From assembly GCA_027475525.1 (NCBI GenBank), contig JAMWFC010000117.1:4884183-4948182 (forward strand): a stretch of 64,000 nt of DNA. The letters are read 5' to 3'. Position 1 is the first letter of the stretch, and each line of letters begins with the position of its first letter. The translations under genes were made by a program, and so were the position numbers. This document shows positions 11,675-23,944 of the stretch, piece by piece. A model generated the notes under the pieces. The model ran no database searches, was not told where the DNA came from, and was given only the letters and a program-made list of their open reading frames with translations. The stretch comes from Macrolepiota albuminosa. Its lineage: Eukaryota > Basidiomycota > Agaricomycetes > Agaricales > Agaricaceae.

Positions 11675-12580
11675 AAATACTAGTAATAATAATAATAAAA
11701 TTGTTCGATCCACTACTGACCAGCCATTATGACACGTATTCGGCTGCTGCCTGGAGCTAATATAATGCAACGTTGTAAGACGAATCTTCACCAGTGAGAG
11801 TACGAACGCCGACGGTATGGTTGGGATGATGCGAAGCAACGAACTATACAAGCTCTGGCATAGAGTCAGCATCAAGATAACGGTTCTGGCTATACCCAAG
11901 GCTTATGCGCGGACGAACAAAGGTACTGCCTGAGACGTGTAGAGTGTTTGGCAAGGGACTATCTGTTGGTAAAGGAAAGCAGACAGTCTTTTGTAGCCTT
12001 GGCTGCATGTAGATTGGTTTATTGTCATATGTTGCCAACACCGAGTAGAAGCCAACTTGTGGAATGATTTTGGAGGGGCAACAAATAGAAGCAATGAAGT
12101 CGATGCCTTGATATATAGCAGAATAACGAAACAGAGCTTTCCGGTTTCGCCTGAATCAGGTTCAATGACACACTGTTGATTTGCATCGTAGTCCTAGAGA
12201 CATGTATAGCCCTTCAACTATCTGCCGACTTTACCCACATTTGGTTTTGGCTGTATGTGATCCACTCGTGTGGCTATATAAATTTTTTAGAACATATAGT
12301 CATGCGGTTGGGAGGAGACATACCTAGCACTTTGAATGCCAGCAGCGCATGCTTGAGCGACTCCATGAGAGCGGATGCTGACAACCAAACTGCTCAGGAG
12401 TTGCACGGAGATTGCCATATATCTAGCAGGTCACGTTATATAAAATATTCCACTTCATTCTACTTTTGTTGTAATTGCTGGTTCCAGAAACATGCTCCAT
12501 CAGAAAGCCTGCTTGCCTATTTAAGGCGCTTGCACGTGTGATAAGTAAACAGGCCGTCCAACCAAACGCTTACATAATAT

Positions 12581-12702
12581 TTATTATTTATTTATTTATT
12601 TTTATTTATTTATTACTTTTATTACTTTTATTTATTTATTTATTTATTACGTTTTTATTTGTTTATTTATTTATTTAATGCTTTTATTTATTTATTTATT
12701 TT
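12581..12702 (+). repeat. TTTA-rich simple repeat
   Basis: Nearly continuous TTTA/TTAT units. It generates a spurious Leu/Phe/Ile ORF at 12475-12678. Confidence 0.9.
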
Positions 12703-13130
12703 AACGTGATTTTAAATATTCCTAATTTTAAATATGATGTATATACACGTACGTCGATAGATGAATACACTTCGTATTTACTAGAATAAAATGTTAAAAT
12801 ACATTGCGCTGATACTACAATAAAACATATGAATTATCTGTGGAACTTATAAGGACCAGTAAGCGTTAAAATTAAACCGACTTACATGAAAAAATACAGA
12901 CGGAATTTATACGTTCCGCTCATGTGAGGTCTGTAATGTGCCCGCACTAATAAAATTAGACGATGAAATACCGGACGACTGAATACTCACGATTTCTCTC
13001 GAAGAGGCGTTGAAAACGTGATGACAAGTTACGCTAGTCAGAACGATGTGCGTTACTGTTATGGCCCGAGCCGTCCAGCTGTACGATGCACCGGCATACG
13101 AATAAGTGTATGCTTCATCTAAGTGGCACT

Positions 13131-13284
13131 CATCGTCGCTCGGGTATAAGTGAAAAGCCGCAACGAGACGACTTTCTCGGTCGAATCCCTTTATCGTGAG
13201 ATGTCGCCATCGTCGCTCGGGTATAAGTGAAAAGCCGCAACGAGACGACTTTCTCGGTCGAATCCCTTTATCGTGAGATGTCGC
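13131..13284 (+). repeat. 77-bp direct duplication
   Basis: Exact head-to-tail copies at 13131 and 13208. They lie in noncoding DNA. Same period as the other thirteen. Confidence 0.9.
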
Positions 13285-14419
13285 ACGTTACGGTCTCTAT
13301 GAGCATAAGCGCTGACGGTAATATATAAATTTGACGTCATAAAACTGCATATAAACGCTAAAATGTCCAGAAAAACTCACCAGAACACTAGATCGGCAAC
13401 GTTCACCCGCGTCAATACATCAAAGTACCGACTGGATACTGTAGATAAGGCAACGTCCGCCATTTCCCTCATCCGTCTGCCACGCGATGATGTAGCGGAA
13501 GTGCGGGGGCACCAACACTGAATACTAGCTATGGGGAGCGCGGACATGATGTTATGTGAGTGGAATAACAAATGTAAACGTATATGAAGATATATTGAGA
13601 GGACACATCGACATCGTACATTTGTCGTGTAAAGTAGTGAGTTCGCGCTAACTATATGTTTTAATGATAACTCAACATATTGGCTGGTTTATCAAATTAG
13701 TGTATTGTAGTTCATCCCATTGGTGTATGAGTAACACGTCGTATTTTCCGTGGAGGTTCGTGCAGAAACGTTTCGTTTTGACTCGCGGGAATCCATAGAT
13801 CGAACAGACTGACGGTCTTTCTGTACTGTATTGCTTGATATACTTTTACCCATCGGAGTGTTCTAGCCCGGAGCGAGTAATAAGTACCAAGTCAATATAC
13901 AGCGACGGTATTCGTTTCCATCAGGTGTCTGTTGAGCAAGTACACGGCAACATAGAATGCTAGTACCAGTACAACCAAGCGGGGGTGGGAATGCATTTTC
14001 TAGAGCGTACAATAGCATTTCGTAAGAGGAAGCCAGATGTAACATAGCCGGTATAAGAAACCACCGAAAGGAACCAACAGACTGAAAGGCATAGAAAGGT
14101 GGAGAGCACATCAGGGGAGAAGAGGTGAAGGATTACGTACGTACTTTAATATATAAAAAACAAAACAGTAATACATATCATCAAATAGACACGTAGCATA
14201 AGTCGTTTCAACATACCATAAATTCGTACCTTTTGTTTTTAAATAAACAACTGTGTTTCTTACTTTTACAAGTAGAAACCGGGTTTGCTTGTTGGCTAGC
14301 CTTGCACGACAACGAGTAAATGTATATATGTGTGTTTGCTACGTAATATCCGAACAGTCATTCAACCGAATCATTACGTAATACAAAGTCACGTTTACGA
14401 ATTCATATTTAATTTTACT
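13285..14419. other. No gene recognised
   Basis: AT-rich sequence with only short random ORFs (for example 13377-13571 and 13863-14111, both -). No repeat or domain stands out. Confidence 0.5.
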
Positions 14420-14573
14420 AGTCATTCCTTTTATAATTTAATAATCCTTTAAAATAATGACAAAATAAATAAACAAATATAATTAAACCGATCGTTAGTC
14501 ATTCCTTTTATAATTTAATAATCCTTTAAAATAATGACAAAATAAATAAACAAATATAATTAAACCGATCGTT
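14420..14573 (+). repeat. 77-bp direct duplication
   Basis: Exact copies at 14420 and 14497 in AT-rich noncoding sequence. Confidence 0.9.
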
Positions 14574-14965
14574 CCATCGAATGCTTACATAATATACCAT
14601 CACGTTAAAAATTTCAGGGTTGTGAAATTGGTCAAGTGAACATTGCCCAAACTCATGATTACTAACTAATAAACCACGTTTAATACACGTGAATACATAT
14701 TATATCAGCGTTCGGATGCACATCAGGAAAATAAATAAGTAATTAAATTAATAAAATATATAAGTAAATTGATCGTCCCACCGAACGCTTATATAACATG
14801 CACCTTTGTTCACTTAATAGGTATACCGAGGATCGTCTTTACGGACTACTTAGTCCTTATTTAGCTGTCGTAGATGAAAATAAATTATATTTTAGTTTAA
14901 ATCAGATTAAATTGTATTCTCTACGGGCACGTTTAACATATATTATGTCAGCGTTCGGGTGTACG
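14574..14965. repeat. Two tandem imperfect hairpin units
   Basis: Unit 1 (about 14574-14720) opens CGAATGCTTACATAATAT and closes ATATTATATCAGCGTTCG, which are near inverted repeats of each other. Unit 2 (about 14779-14965) opens CGAACGCTTATATAACAT and closes ATATTATGTCAGCGTTCG. Both are preceded by a GATCGTYCCAYCG motif. A related AACGCTTACATAATAT stands alone at 12567. The pattern suggests a small foldback or MITE-like repeat. Confidence 0.5.
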
Positions 14966-15157
14966 ACCGGTTTGAAGATCATATGACCTCACAGCGGCCA
15001 AATTCACGTTAACTGTCCTGATTTTGCAAGGGGGTCGTTTGAACAATATCACTTCTAGCGTAGGTGGATGGCTTCGTAGTAATATAGTAATATGACCTAT
15101 ATCCTTAAATACACAGACTTGATTCAAACTAAACAACTCCCCATCGGTAATATACAA

Positions 15158-15990
15158 TTACGCCACTCTGACGTATAACACTATTGTTGCTTTACTACCT
15201 CTGCAGACTTGTATATCCAACGTATCCAGGCTGCCTTCTTCGACAATCAACCTTCTACCAGTAATTAAACCGTCATGGAACCACACCCTCAAGGACGAAT
15301 CCACGTATCGACAAGTAAAATGACTGTTTGCAAAATATATGATACCTTTTAGGATATATCGTCTGTCTCCCGACCCATAAACCGGCACGTCGACGTATCT
15401 ATTAATCGCGATGTCGATCGACGCCACATCAAAAGACAGTATCGGTGCCGTGTATACTGTTCTCATTATTCTAACTAATTCAGACGCGCATGTTCTGCAC
15501 CGAGATTCGGTAAGAAATTCCATGTTCCTTAGGAAATGTTGTATTGACGGCTGTGAATTATCTAGTATGGCAATCTGACACGAATTCGACGTAACAGCTC
15601 TTCTGTTAACTGCATGACCGCGTGGACAGTGCATGTATGATGTGTATACATTTCGCTTGTATGTAAGCAACTCTTCGATCACAGCATGAACACTCGTTAG
15701 TTCACCATACAAAAAGTTTCTCGGATTGCGATTGTTCATACAATTTCTCAAATCCTCTCTTGCGTCCTCCAGCGTGATTTTACTTTCGTGTGTTGATAAG
15801 AAGTTGCTTTCCATACTTCGCATAATTGATGTCCCAAATGATCGGAAAGTCGTCGACCATAGTGACATGTCATCTTGCCACATATTGTACAATATAGTTA
15901 TCACCGCGTCGTACGTGCAACTGTTGGCATTCCACTTAGTTCCAACCAGTCCTCCACATCTGTCCAAATTTAATTCCTGTTCACCGCTTA
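15158..15990 (-). other. Cysteine-protease-like C-terminal domain of the Helitron protein
   Basis: Downstream of helicase motif VI the frame stays open. It reads GLVGTKWNANSCTYDAV, with the Cys codon at 15917-15919, and later GIIYFANSHFTCRYVD, with the His codon at 15320-15322. An N-x2-S-C-x-Y-D-A-V start and a late H-F-x-x-R followed by W-F-H-D-G resemble the Cys and His boxes of ubiquitin-specific-protease-like peptidases. Two C-x2-C pairs (HCPRGH, CRTCASEL) fall between, compatible with an inserted zinc site. Deubiquitinase-like activity is inference; some other Helitron lineages carry OTU-type protease domains. Confidence 0.5.
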
Positions 15991-16473
15991 TAAGATTGTT
16001 CGAAATTTTCAAGTTGGGTGAACCATCGTCGCGGTTCCGGTTTATTTTGCTGTGTATTGGTTGAGGATGCACTATGGGCTGAGTGCCCTTAGCTGGAATA
16101 AATCTGCTTTTAGAGGACTGTGGTAGCTTAATAGGTCTATCTTCACTAGCAACCTGCCATTTGATATCCGGGAATGATGCATCATCGTAAGGGTCCTTGT
16201 CACTCCAACGTAAGGCCGTATGAAGGTTAGGGGGCATGTAACCTTTTCGTTTGCATTGTCTAAATGAATGAATTAGATCAGATCGTCTAGGTGAATCGAC
16301 AAAACTTTTAGGGAGCTGGTTCATATATCTGAGTTTGGTTATTTCATCGAGCAGTTCCAAGTCACAAAATTCCCTGCGCAATGCACCACTTGCTTTGCCT
16401 TGTATTTTATTAGCATCAAATCCTCGTATGATGAGCGTTCCTGCAGCAGTAGCACTGCGGGATAGTGCAGTGT

Positions 16474-16627
16474 AGTAGGCTTGGTGCGATTGACACTTGG
16501 TTAAGTCTACTGGATTGTAAGGTCTAGTTTTTCCTTGACTCACGTAATCTAGTAGGCTTGGTGCGATTGACACTTGGTTAAGTCTACTGGATTGTAAGGT
16601 CTAGTTTTTCCTTGACTCACGTAATCT
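16474..16627 (+). repeat. 77-bp direct duplication in the Helitron helicase
   Basis: Copies start at 16474 and 16551. The duplication repeats the codons around VDLTKCQSHQAY and shifts the frame by two. Confidence 0.9.
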
Positions 16628-16694
16628 GTCATGGCGTAGTTTACCAATACCTCTACCTGTGATCGAGACAAAGACACGCTGTCGTCGCTAGGGA

Positions 16695-16848
16695 GTCTAC
16701 ATTTAAGATGCACGCTTGTACGTACAATCGGAACCACATTACCGGGAAGTCCATCAATTTTTACTCTTTGCGTCTACATTTAAGATGCACGCTTGTACGT
16801 ACAATCGGAACCACATTACCGGGAAGTCCATCAATTTTTACTCTTTGC
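16695..16848 (+). repeat. 77-bp direct duplication in the Helitron helicase
   Basis: Copies start at 16695 and 16772, repeating codons for the VKIDGLPGNVVPIVRTSVHL region. The frame is shifted. Confidence 0.9.
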
Positions 16849-16967
16849 GGAGGATTGTTGAGTAGTATGAATAACGTATCCAGCATAATTGTCCGGCCGA
16901 TCCAATGCAACTTTTCCAACCATACACGAAACCTTCCTGTCCGTTGGTGATGCATAATTCTGTAGCT

Positions 16968-17121
16968 GCATTATTCTTGATTATAACAGGCAAGCCTACA
17001 CACAACGACAGCTTTCCCGCGACTTGAACACTGCAAGATGACGGGCATTATTCTTGATTATAACAGGCAAGCCTACACACAACGACAGCTTTCCCGCGAC
17101 TTGAACACTGCAAGATGACGG
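16968..17121 (+). repeat. 77-bp direct duplication in the Helitron helicase
   Basis: Copies start at 16968 and 17045, repeating codons for SVQVAGKLSLCVGLPVIIKN. The frame is shifted. Confidence 0.9.
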
Positions 17122-20100
17122 TGGTTGGTTCCACAACGCACGCTGTATAGTTGGAGGAAATCTCACGGTTTCTTTAGAGCGCGTGTAACTGGATGAATGG
17201 GTTTTTGTTTCATCGCCATCTCTGGAAGACGGACTATCTTCGCTGTAGAAATGCACTAGTTCCTGACGGGTCTTGATTGCGAATCGAGTACTTCCTATAA
17301 TGTTAATAGCGTCTTTGTCCACGTTTTGTGCGGTGATTATAGAAACGTTTCTGAACTGTTTGTCAGATATAGACGGGCAACTATTAGAGACGGCCAATGA
17401 CCTGCTCCTAAGAAATTTAATGTCTTCTTTGGTGCATGCTCTATACCTCATGTTTTCGAGTGCGGTGCGCAAAGCAGCGTCCTCCGCAGACCGAGTTTTC
17501 TGCCTCATGTTTTTACGCAATATGACAACGGTCGTTACCTGATGCCATACAGCCTTGCCTATGGCAGACTCCTGATCCTTCAACGTTTTGGTATTTAAAC
17601 CTACAGTTCTACTATATAACGCCGATCCTTCGTGCCCAGCGACAGGGGGCAACTGAGCGAAATCACCTGCAAATACCATGTTCATACCACCGAAAGGGAT
17701 ATCTAGTCTACCGGACAGCTGAGCCAGTCTTGCAGATATCTTATACAAGTCTCAACACGATAACATAGATACTTTGTCGAAAAACACGTAATCGACACCT
17801 AGTAGACGAGTTTTAATTTGAGCGAGTTGTTTCTTTGACACACCAACCATGTCGTTAATGCCGAACATCAAATGATATGTTGAACCACCTATAAGCGATG
17901 CAGCAGTGCCGGTAGGTGCAACCACAGCCAGACGATATGCCTCTCCTCTAGCTTCAAAATACTTGATGAGGGCTCGGAGCACCTGGGTTTTTCCGGTGCC
18001 CCCCATTCCTCCCATATACATTTTAAGTTGCTCAGGCATATACGACGTTGCGTGATTAGCCACAATGCGGAACACTCTTAGCTGTTCTTCGTTCAGCCCG
18101 TAGTCTGAGGATATAATAGCGATAGTAGGTTCCCATTTATCATCCACATATATTTTCTGAAGATACTTCCGATCTACTACGTCGACATGTCCCGGTAGTT
18201 CTGGTACGCTGCCTGGCAACTTACCACTGCACGCAGGTATGCTGGAATGTCGGCTCTTCAGCACCTCATCCCGCTTCGCTGTAACAACAGCTTTCCAGTA
18301 AGTCGAATTACGTTCCTCAATCATAGGTTCAACGGCGTCGATTTGAGGAAACACCTGGTCCACTATAGGATCTCTCCACCCAAGATCTGCCATAGTTGCT
18401 GACATTTGCAGCATATCAGATCTATGTTTTAATTCTTTCTTGCCAAATACAGCAGATGCTTCTTCATCAACACCTGCGATTATATCGTCCATGTCCTCAA
18501 AGTTTTTGGTTTCGTCCTGCTGCATCATGTCAGATAGTTTGTCTCTGGTCAGCGTTGAATTAGTAAGACATACACCTCCGCTCTTCAGCTGAGCATAGAA
18601 GTCATCGGCCGCATCTAAGCATTCATATTGTATGTTCATGTTCTTGAGCAATGTGAGTTGACACTTATTGAAGGATGTATATTCAAAAGCTGAATCCCAC
18701 GTTTCTCCAGTATTTTTAAGGTCATGTCCTGTACGCCAAGGTTTGAAAAGCGTTAACATGGTTGCACAATAGTACTCTCTATCCCCTTGATCCTTCCTAG
18801 GTAAATTTCCGCCTACTAAATTAGGGACACACCTACATAAGGGAGGATACACATAAGTACCATGAGTATCGGAAAGCGGATGACGAGTTGAGAATTTAAC
18901 AACCACCGACCCCTGCATATTTTTTGTTCCACCAATGGATATATCGTCATCATCGACCAATATATTACGTGTTCTGTTGGTCAATTTGACTCTCTTACAT
19001 CTCGACAACCACTCGTACAAAGTCATTCGGTCCAACTCCGGCCCTCTGAAAATATAATCAAATACGGGTGATAGCCCTATCACTCGTCCTCGTTTCTTAA
19101 TTATTGCCAACTTATCGGGAAACTTGTCACATAACTGGTCAGCAGCATAGTCCGCCCAAGGACGTCTGGCCTCTCGAACGAAAGCAGGCCAATACAAATT
19201 CGAGAAATTATGGTCAGTATAATGATCAGGATTGCCCAATAGATACATGCAAATCATTGGCGATCCCATTTCCGTTTTAGCGCTAAGAACATTGGCTATC
19301 TTGGTCATTAGTGTGCGGGCTTTCTCTTGACGATTAAGTGGACCGTTTAGTATATCTGCATGTTTAGTGAATATCGAGGCAACTGCCTCAAACGCAGTAC
19401 ATGTTTTGAGGGTGGGCTTTGTCATGTATTTAGTGACGTACAACAACACAGTCTTGATGGCCGTCCCAGAGCGGAGGCTCGTTACGTCGGTATTGCATCA
19501 AAACAGGTAAGTGAGAGGACTTGTAAATGTATTGAGCCACGGTTCCGTCTTCCGCATGTTCAAAGCACCAGTCATCGGATCAACTTCTGTGTGAGCGTAC
19601 AAAGGACGAGGGAATCTTGCTCTACATTTACCCCATGGGTTATCAAGACATCCTTTGTGTTCCTTGTTTTTTTTCTGTATGCCATTTTTGTCCTTAGTGG
19701 AAGTACATGTATGTATGTTTGATCGGTACAGCAGATCGTCCACCGTATGACAAAAGCGATCCCACCATCCTGCTGCATTATCACATGCTGCGCACGACGA
19801 GCATTCTTCTTTGCAAGGAAGGGATGGCTGTTCCGGAAGCGACCTAGTAGGATCCATATATTCCGACGTAGCTTTATTTAACAATATCTGCTTTTCGACG
19901 TCTTCCAGTGTTCCAGTCAAGAAATTGCCTCGATGTACTGATTCTAGATATTCCACGATAGCCTTTTGAAACCCCGATGACGGGTCCATGATTTTTTCTC
20001 TTACTTCATCCGGAGTGAACCCTCCTCGAATCCACAGAAGCATGTGTAAATGTAGGGTAAGCCTACCTTGTTGTTCCACGGTACCGTAGTATGCCGAAGT

Positions 20101-20299
20101 ATGACCATACAATCCTGGGGTATCTGAGTTGGCTCCTAACACGTGTATTATGAACGCGTTTATCATAAAATGAAAGAAACGTGCGCCGGCAACAGGATTA
20201 TTGGATATAAGTCGGTAAGCATCGTCCAAAGTATAGGGGACAGACGGCGTGAAGGACGTCTTGCTATCTGCGTAATAAAGACATATAGGGTGTTTTACA

Positions 20300-20453
20300 T
20301 CGGCAGGCGATAAGGTGATATACCAAGAAGGAGCACCTTTGCTTATGACCAGAGACCATATCTCATTCCGCATGTGTCGGCAGGCGATAAGGTGATATAC
20401 CAAGAAGGAGCACCTTTGCTTATGACCAGAGACCATATCTCATTCCGCATGTG
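20300..20453 (+). repeat. 77-bp direct duplication in the Helitron Rep domain
   Basis: Copies start at 20300 and 20377, repeating the codons for HMRNEIWSLVISKGAPSWY. This separates the two Rep ORFs, which otherwise join. Confidence 0.9.
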
Positions 20454-22553
20454 TTTTTTGGAAACAGCAGACCCTTCGACACCGCCAGAAATCACATCCA
20501 AGTCATCTATTACACGGAAACAAGCTTTTTCATCCTCTGTAACCGGCTTCACTATATCTCCAGCTGCCATTCTTTGTGAAAGGTCAGAAAACACTTTTGG
20601 ATTGACAGTTGTAAGACGGTCAGATATGTCGTTAAAGTTTGCACGTTCTGTTGCTAGATAGCCTCCACTAGTAGCAGCCTTTACCTGTTCATGGCTGAAG
20701 GCAGCGAATGGGAATCCAGTATCTGTTTGAAAGCATTTATCATGATACATAAGCAAATTGGCTTTATGCGCGCGCACTGATACGCTGCACTTGTTACCGC
20801 CTATGCCACCTAGACCATAGGGGAACAGCCAAGGAAACATTTGCGGATACAAATCCGGATCGCCGAATGTATTCTTGGGGTATGTAGAATGACCAATACG
20901 CAGAGCCTTTCCGTTAGACATCCAATGTTGCATTGCAAGGCCTTTAAGTTCATCCGTAGTCTTGGCTGATAAAGCATCACCGGTGAGGCCGTGGACAACA
21001 AAGGGGCAATCGCCCGCGTTGACACCAGACTCCTTATTATCTTCATGTACCGGTGGATCTATCGTACCAGCCTCGTCAGCGCTTTGGCGATGAACAACGG
21101 ATACAGGAGGAACATCTTCAGGATATCCCTCTAAGTTGCTGTACGATATTTCCAGATCGCTATATGAAGAATGGTTAAGTTTGAGCCATTCTAACGCACG
21201 CTGAACATTCCGTCTTCTCACGAGCAGAGGTAGCCTCTGTAACTCCTTAGCAGATGGCTTGCAAGGACCAGAAAATAAAATTGCGATCACATCATCGAGG
21301 TCGGTTACAGGAGGTGGAAGGACTTGATATACCTTCTGAATAGGTGACTCAAAAGCAATAAGATGCGCCTTCATCTTGCTCAGACCGGAGGCTGAAACAT
21401 GAGTGTAACACAAGGACTTTCTTACCCTAGCAACTAATATCTGTTCAATCCAATTAAGGCGTTTTAACACGTCAGGTATAGGGCCAATCCAAAAACCATT
21501 GGCTAGCGCGTTTTTTGGAACGAGCCCATTGAACAGTTGCTGTCTGCACGGTCGACAAATGTGTTTACACAAGTGATCAATTACTGGTCCTCTCAGCTCC
21601 CTGATACGATCCGTATCAGACAATCGTTCTATTCTGGTAACTCCTGGAACGCAGAGTACGTCTAGATAACCTTTCACACTCTTGAGAGTATTCATATCGG
21701 CTACAGGATGTAGGAGACCACATACCGCACAGCCTGCTTCCTCCACGTATCTATGTCCTGTACCAGAACAAAAATTTCCTATGACATCCATGGTTCGCGT
21801 TTTACTAAGAGGATGTGGCGGAAATACCATGCTTTCATCTGGATCTGGATATTCTTGTTCAAGAGGTACGGCGATGCCTTGTTCAATGCACGTTGATTTA
21901 CGGGTATGTCTATAGGTACCGTGACGACAAGGATATAATCAGCTCTGTTTATGTGCGCGACGGGCGATTGCCCGCCTTGCTGCGTCTTTGGTTCGTTTAT
22001 CTGGTTCAGCCCATAATACCGTAGTGTTGATGACACACAATGGGCAACTGTGACCATCAAACTTTGAGGACAATTCTTCCTTCAATATAGAAGTACTCAT
22101 ACTGATGCCGTGCATGCGGGCAACCAGACGGATATTTTTTATAGACAAGTGGTCGACTATCTCTCGTACAGGTATTTGCACGTGCACAAAGCCTTTTGTC
22201 ACGGGATATGACGCGAGACCACTGGCATCTACATGATCAACATATTTGAACACCCGTCCTACCAGGACGTGCTCATGACCGGCAGACACATGCGGACTAA
22301 CTGCCTCTACAGGAAATGAATAAGACTTGGCGCCACCAAAGTGAATAACACAATGCGGGGTGTCTTTCTTCGAGTAGTGCAGTGTACAAACACGGGGTTG
22401 TAAGCCTAACGATGGACATAATACATTATACGCGTAGGGATGACGCATGCGCTCCATAGTAAGAATAACGTGTTTGATTGTGAGTACATAAACAAGGGAC
22501 GGCCAGCCGTCAGGAAGGTCAACATCCTCTTCGATTAAATGATCTGTATTAAA

Positions 22554-23503
22554 CAGGTAGTTCCAATTTATAAGAGCACTGTGCAATTTGAAATAATTGC
22601 ACATCGAGAAAATAGACAGTGCGCCTTCCCAGGTATCCCAATCTGGCACGTGCTGATACTCCCGGTCTACAAGAAATTAAATATTTTAAGAAATAAGTAA
22701 TTAAATTAAATTGACTAAAAATTAGAAAGCAACATTGTGATGCTTACCTAGGTCGCCCTCAAAAAGTTTCTTTGTATACCGGTAGTAATGCGCAAGCATG
22801 CGGACCAGTATAGAATGAGAAGCCGTTCCGTGATCAGCGTTTGCGAGGGTTCGACTACCCACGAAATGATGATATATCCCAATAACGGAATCAGCGAGAG
22901 TGGTCGCGAGATAATAATGACCTCCAATACATATGGAAGGAACCGGTGTCACGACACAAAGTGGCACGTTAGGGCGCACGATACTACGGGATCAGTCATA
23001 TATTATATACAGCAACATAAGGGCACCACTCACAAAACATCACCAGGTTCCAATACAACCACTTTGGTATCCCACAAGTCATTGTTCGCCTCATACATTA
23101 TGTATTTCTCCGTAAAAATAGAGACGGTAGCAAAATCCTCGAAAGACCCGGACTTTGGTCATGCAATATACAGTAACTTGAAGCCTGTTTCCACCCGTAA
23201 GAAAGTACCATACCCGTTAGAACCAATGTGCCAGTAATGGTGGGCAGATCCGGTCAATGCTATTGCCCACCGCATGTCAGATATCGGATAATTGTTGGAG
23301 GAGTCGCAATACGAGTATTGCCCGTTTACTTGTAACCATGCGAACCAATCACCTGACACGGACAAGACGGGAAATGGATCTCGTACTGCAGGCATATCGA
23401 GAGCGCTCAGAGCCCACGGTTCCGCAGACAAAACAGCAGCGAACACGTCGATCGGGGAACCTCTACGCGTACGTTGAGTATCTAGGGATGTGAAATCTAT
23501 CAT
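22554..23503 (-). pseudogene. JmjC-like gene exons spliced in frame to the Helitron ORF; 5' end lost in the gap
   Basis: Three exons can be read: 23503-23034, 22983-22748 and 22666 onward. The introns (GTGAGT...CCGTAG, GTAAGC...TTGTAG) have consistent phases. The protein reads GSAHHYWHIGSNGYGTF, then LEPGDVFIVRPNVPLCVVTP and SICIGGHYY, closely resembling the abundant basidiomycete JmjC-like proteins. There, H-x-D-x-x-G-x-G-T and a later G-G-H-F/Y-Y carry the iron ligands; here the Asp of H-x-D is Gly, so catalysis is unlikely. A TGA at 23159 replaces a probable CGA Arg. The third exon reads VPDWDTWEGALSIFSMCNYF and continues without a stop into the Helitron N-terminal region. The 5' exons would lie in the gap at 23528-23627. 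This may be a captured host gene or a read-through fusion. Confidence 0.6.
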
Positions 23504-23527
23504 ATGTAAGTGTATGTAATGAAACGC

Positions 23528-23627
23528 NNNNNNNNNNNNNNNNNNNNNNNNNNNNNNNNNNNNNNNNNNNNNNNNNNNNNNNNNNNNNNNNNNNNNNNNN
23601 NNNNNNNNNNNNNNNNNNNNNNNNNNN
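23528..23627. other. Assembly gap of 100 N
   Basis: Exactly 100 unknown bases, the conventional placeholder for a scaffold gap of unknown size. Confidence 0.99.
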
Positions 23628-23822
23628 CCCTACCCCCCCATCCCCTCCCCCTCATTCAGTCAAAATATAGTTATGCTCTAACCAATCATAATCAGTATCA
23701 AAATTGGCATTGGATGTATTATATATTACCTGCGTTGACCCCAGGGCACCTGTACCCAAAATATGGGTCAAGACGGCCGTGTCTTGTCGTTGAGGATAGT
23801 GAAACCAAAGTCACGCTTGTTG

Positions 23823-23944
23823 ATAATCGGCGGTCTATTTGGCGATCACGTTCCATGCAGATCCGCTGATGCCGAGCACCCGATGATCGGCAGTGTATTC
23901 GGCGATCACATTCCATGGGGATCCGCTGAATGCCAAGCATCTTA
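23823..23944 (+). repeat. Two degenerate tandem repeats of about 60 bp
   Basis: Units start at 23823 and 23882 and share GGCGATCAC, TTCCATG and GATCCGCTGA, with about 80 percent identity by eye. A partial third unit may follow to about 23975. No gene is seen between the gap and 24386. Confidence 0.6.

Larger units (their letters stand above)
9490..13130. other. Gene-poor stretch with scattered repeats
   Basis: No frame here looks like a conserved protein. ORFs such as 9995-10282 (-) and 11060-11461 (-) are short and unsupported. The stretch holds an A27 run at 10867-10893, a repeated 46-bp motif (11469 and 11629) and a long TTTA-rich tract (12581-12702). Confidence 0.5.
15158..22553 (-). pseudogene. 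Helitron Rep-helicase, broken by stops and 77-bp duplications
   Basis: N-terminal region 22553-21942, with KFDGHSCPLCVINTTVL. Helitron-like N region 21830-20440 (EEAGCAVCGLLHPVADMNTL; FGDPDLYPQMFPWLFPYG). Rep: GRLTLHLHMLLW with the HUH-type H-L-H at 20044-20052, and YVTKYMTK (catalytic tyrosine motif) at 19417-19440. Helicase: Walker A GGMGGTGKT at 17986-18012; Walker B reads FFDKVSML, with Lys (17773-17775) instead of the usual Glu; motif GDFAQLPPV near 17645; TALSR motif VI near 16460. Stops TGA at 21939, 19498 and 17749 each stand where family members have Arg (for example RCNTDVT). The 77-bp duplications at 16474, 16695, 16968 and 20300 add frameshifts. If those were assembly errors, the lesions left are TGA stops and E-to-K, all C:G to T:A changes. 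Confidence 0.85.
15158..22666 (-). mobile_element. Helitron (autonomous type, inactivated)
   Basis: One decayed Rep-helicase coding region spans about 7.5 kb on the minus strand. Its parts, in order, are an N-terminal Cys/His-containing region, Helitron-like N domain, HUH/Tyr Rep domain, SF1 helicase and a cysteine-protease-like C-terminus. I could not identify the termini: a 5' TC, and a 3' hairpin followed by CTRR, were sought below 15158 and above 22666 without a convincing hit. The limits given are therefore those of the coding region. Confidence 0.8.

Noticed and set aside
12475..12678. 67-residue ORF
   Set aside because: Almost entirely encoded by the TTTA simple repeat.
14950..15157. 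Helitron 3' terminus (hairpin plus CTRR)
   Set aside because: CTAG occurs (for example near 15055), but no suitable GC-rich hairpin lies just upstream in the minus orientation and no second copy is available to define the end.
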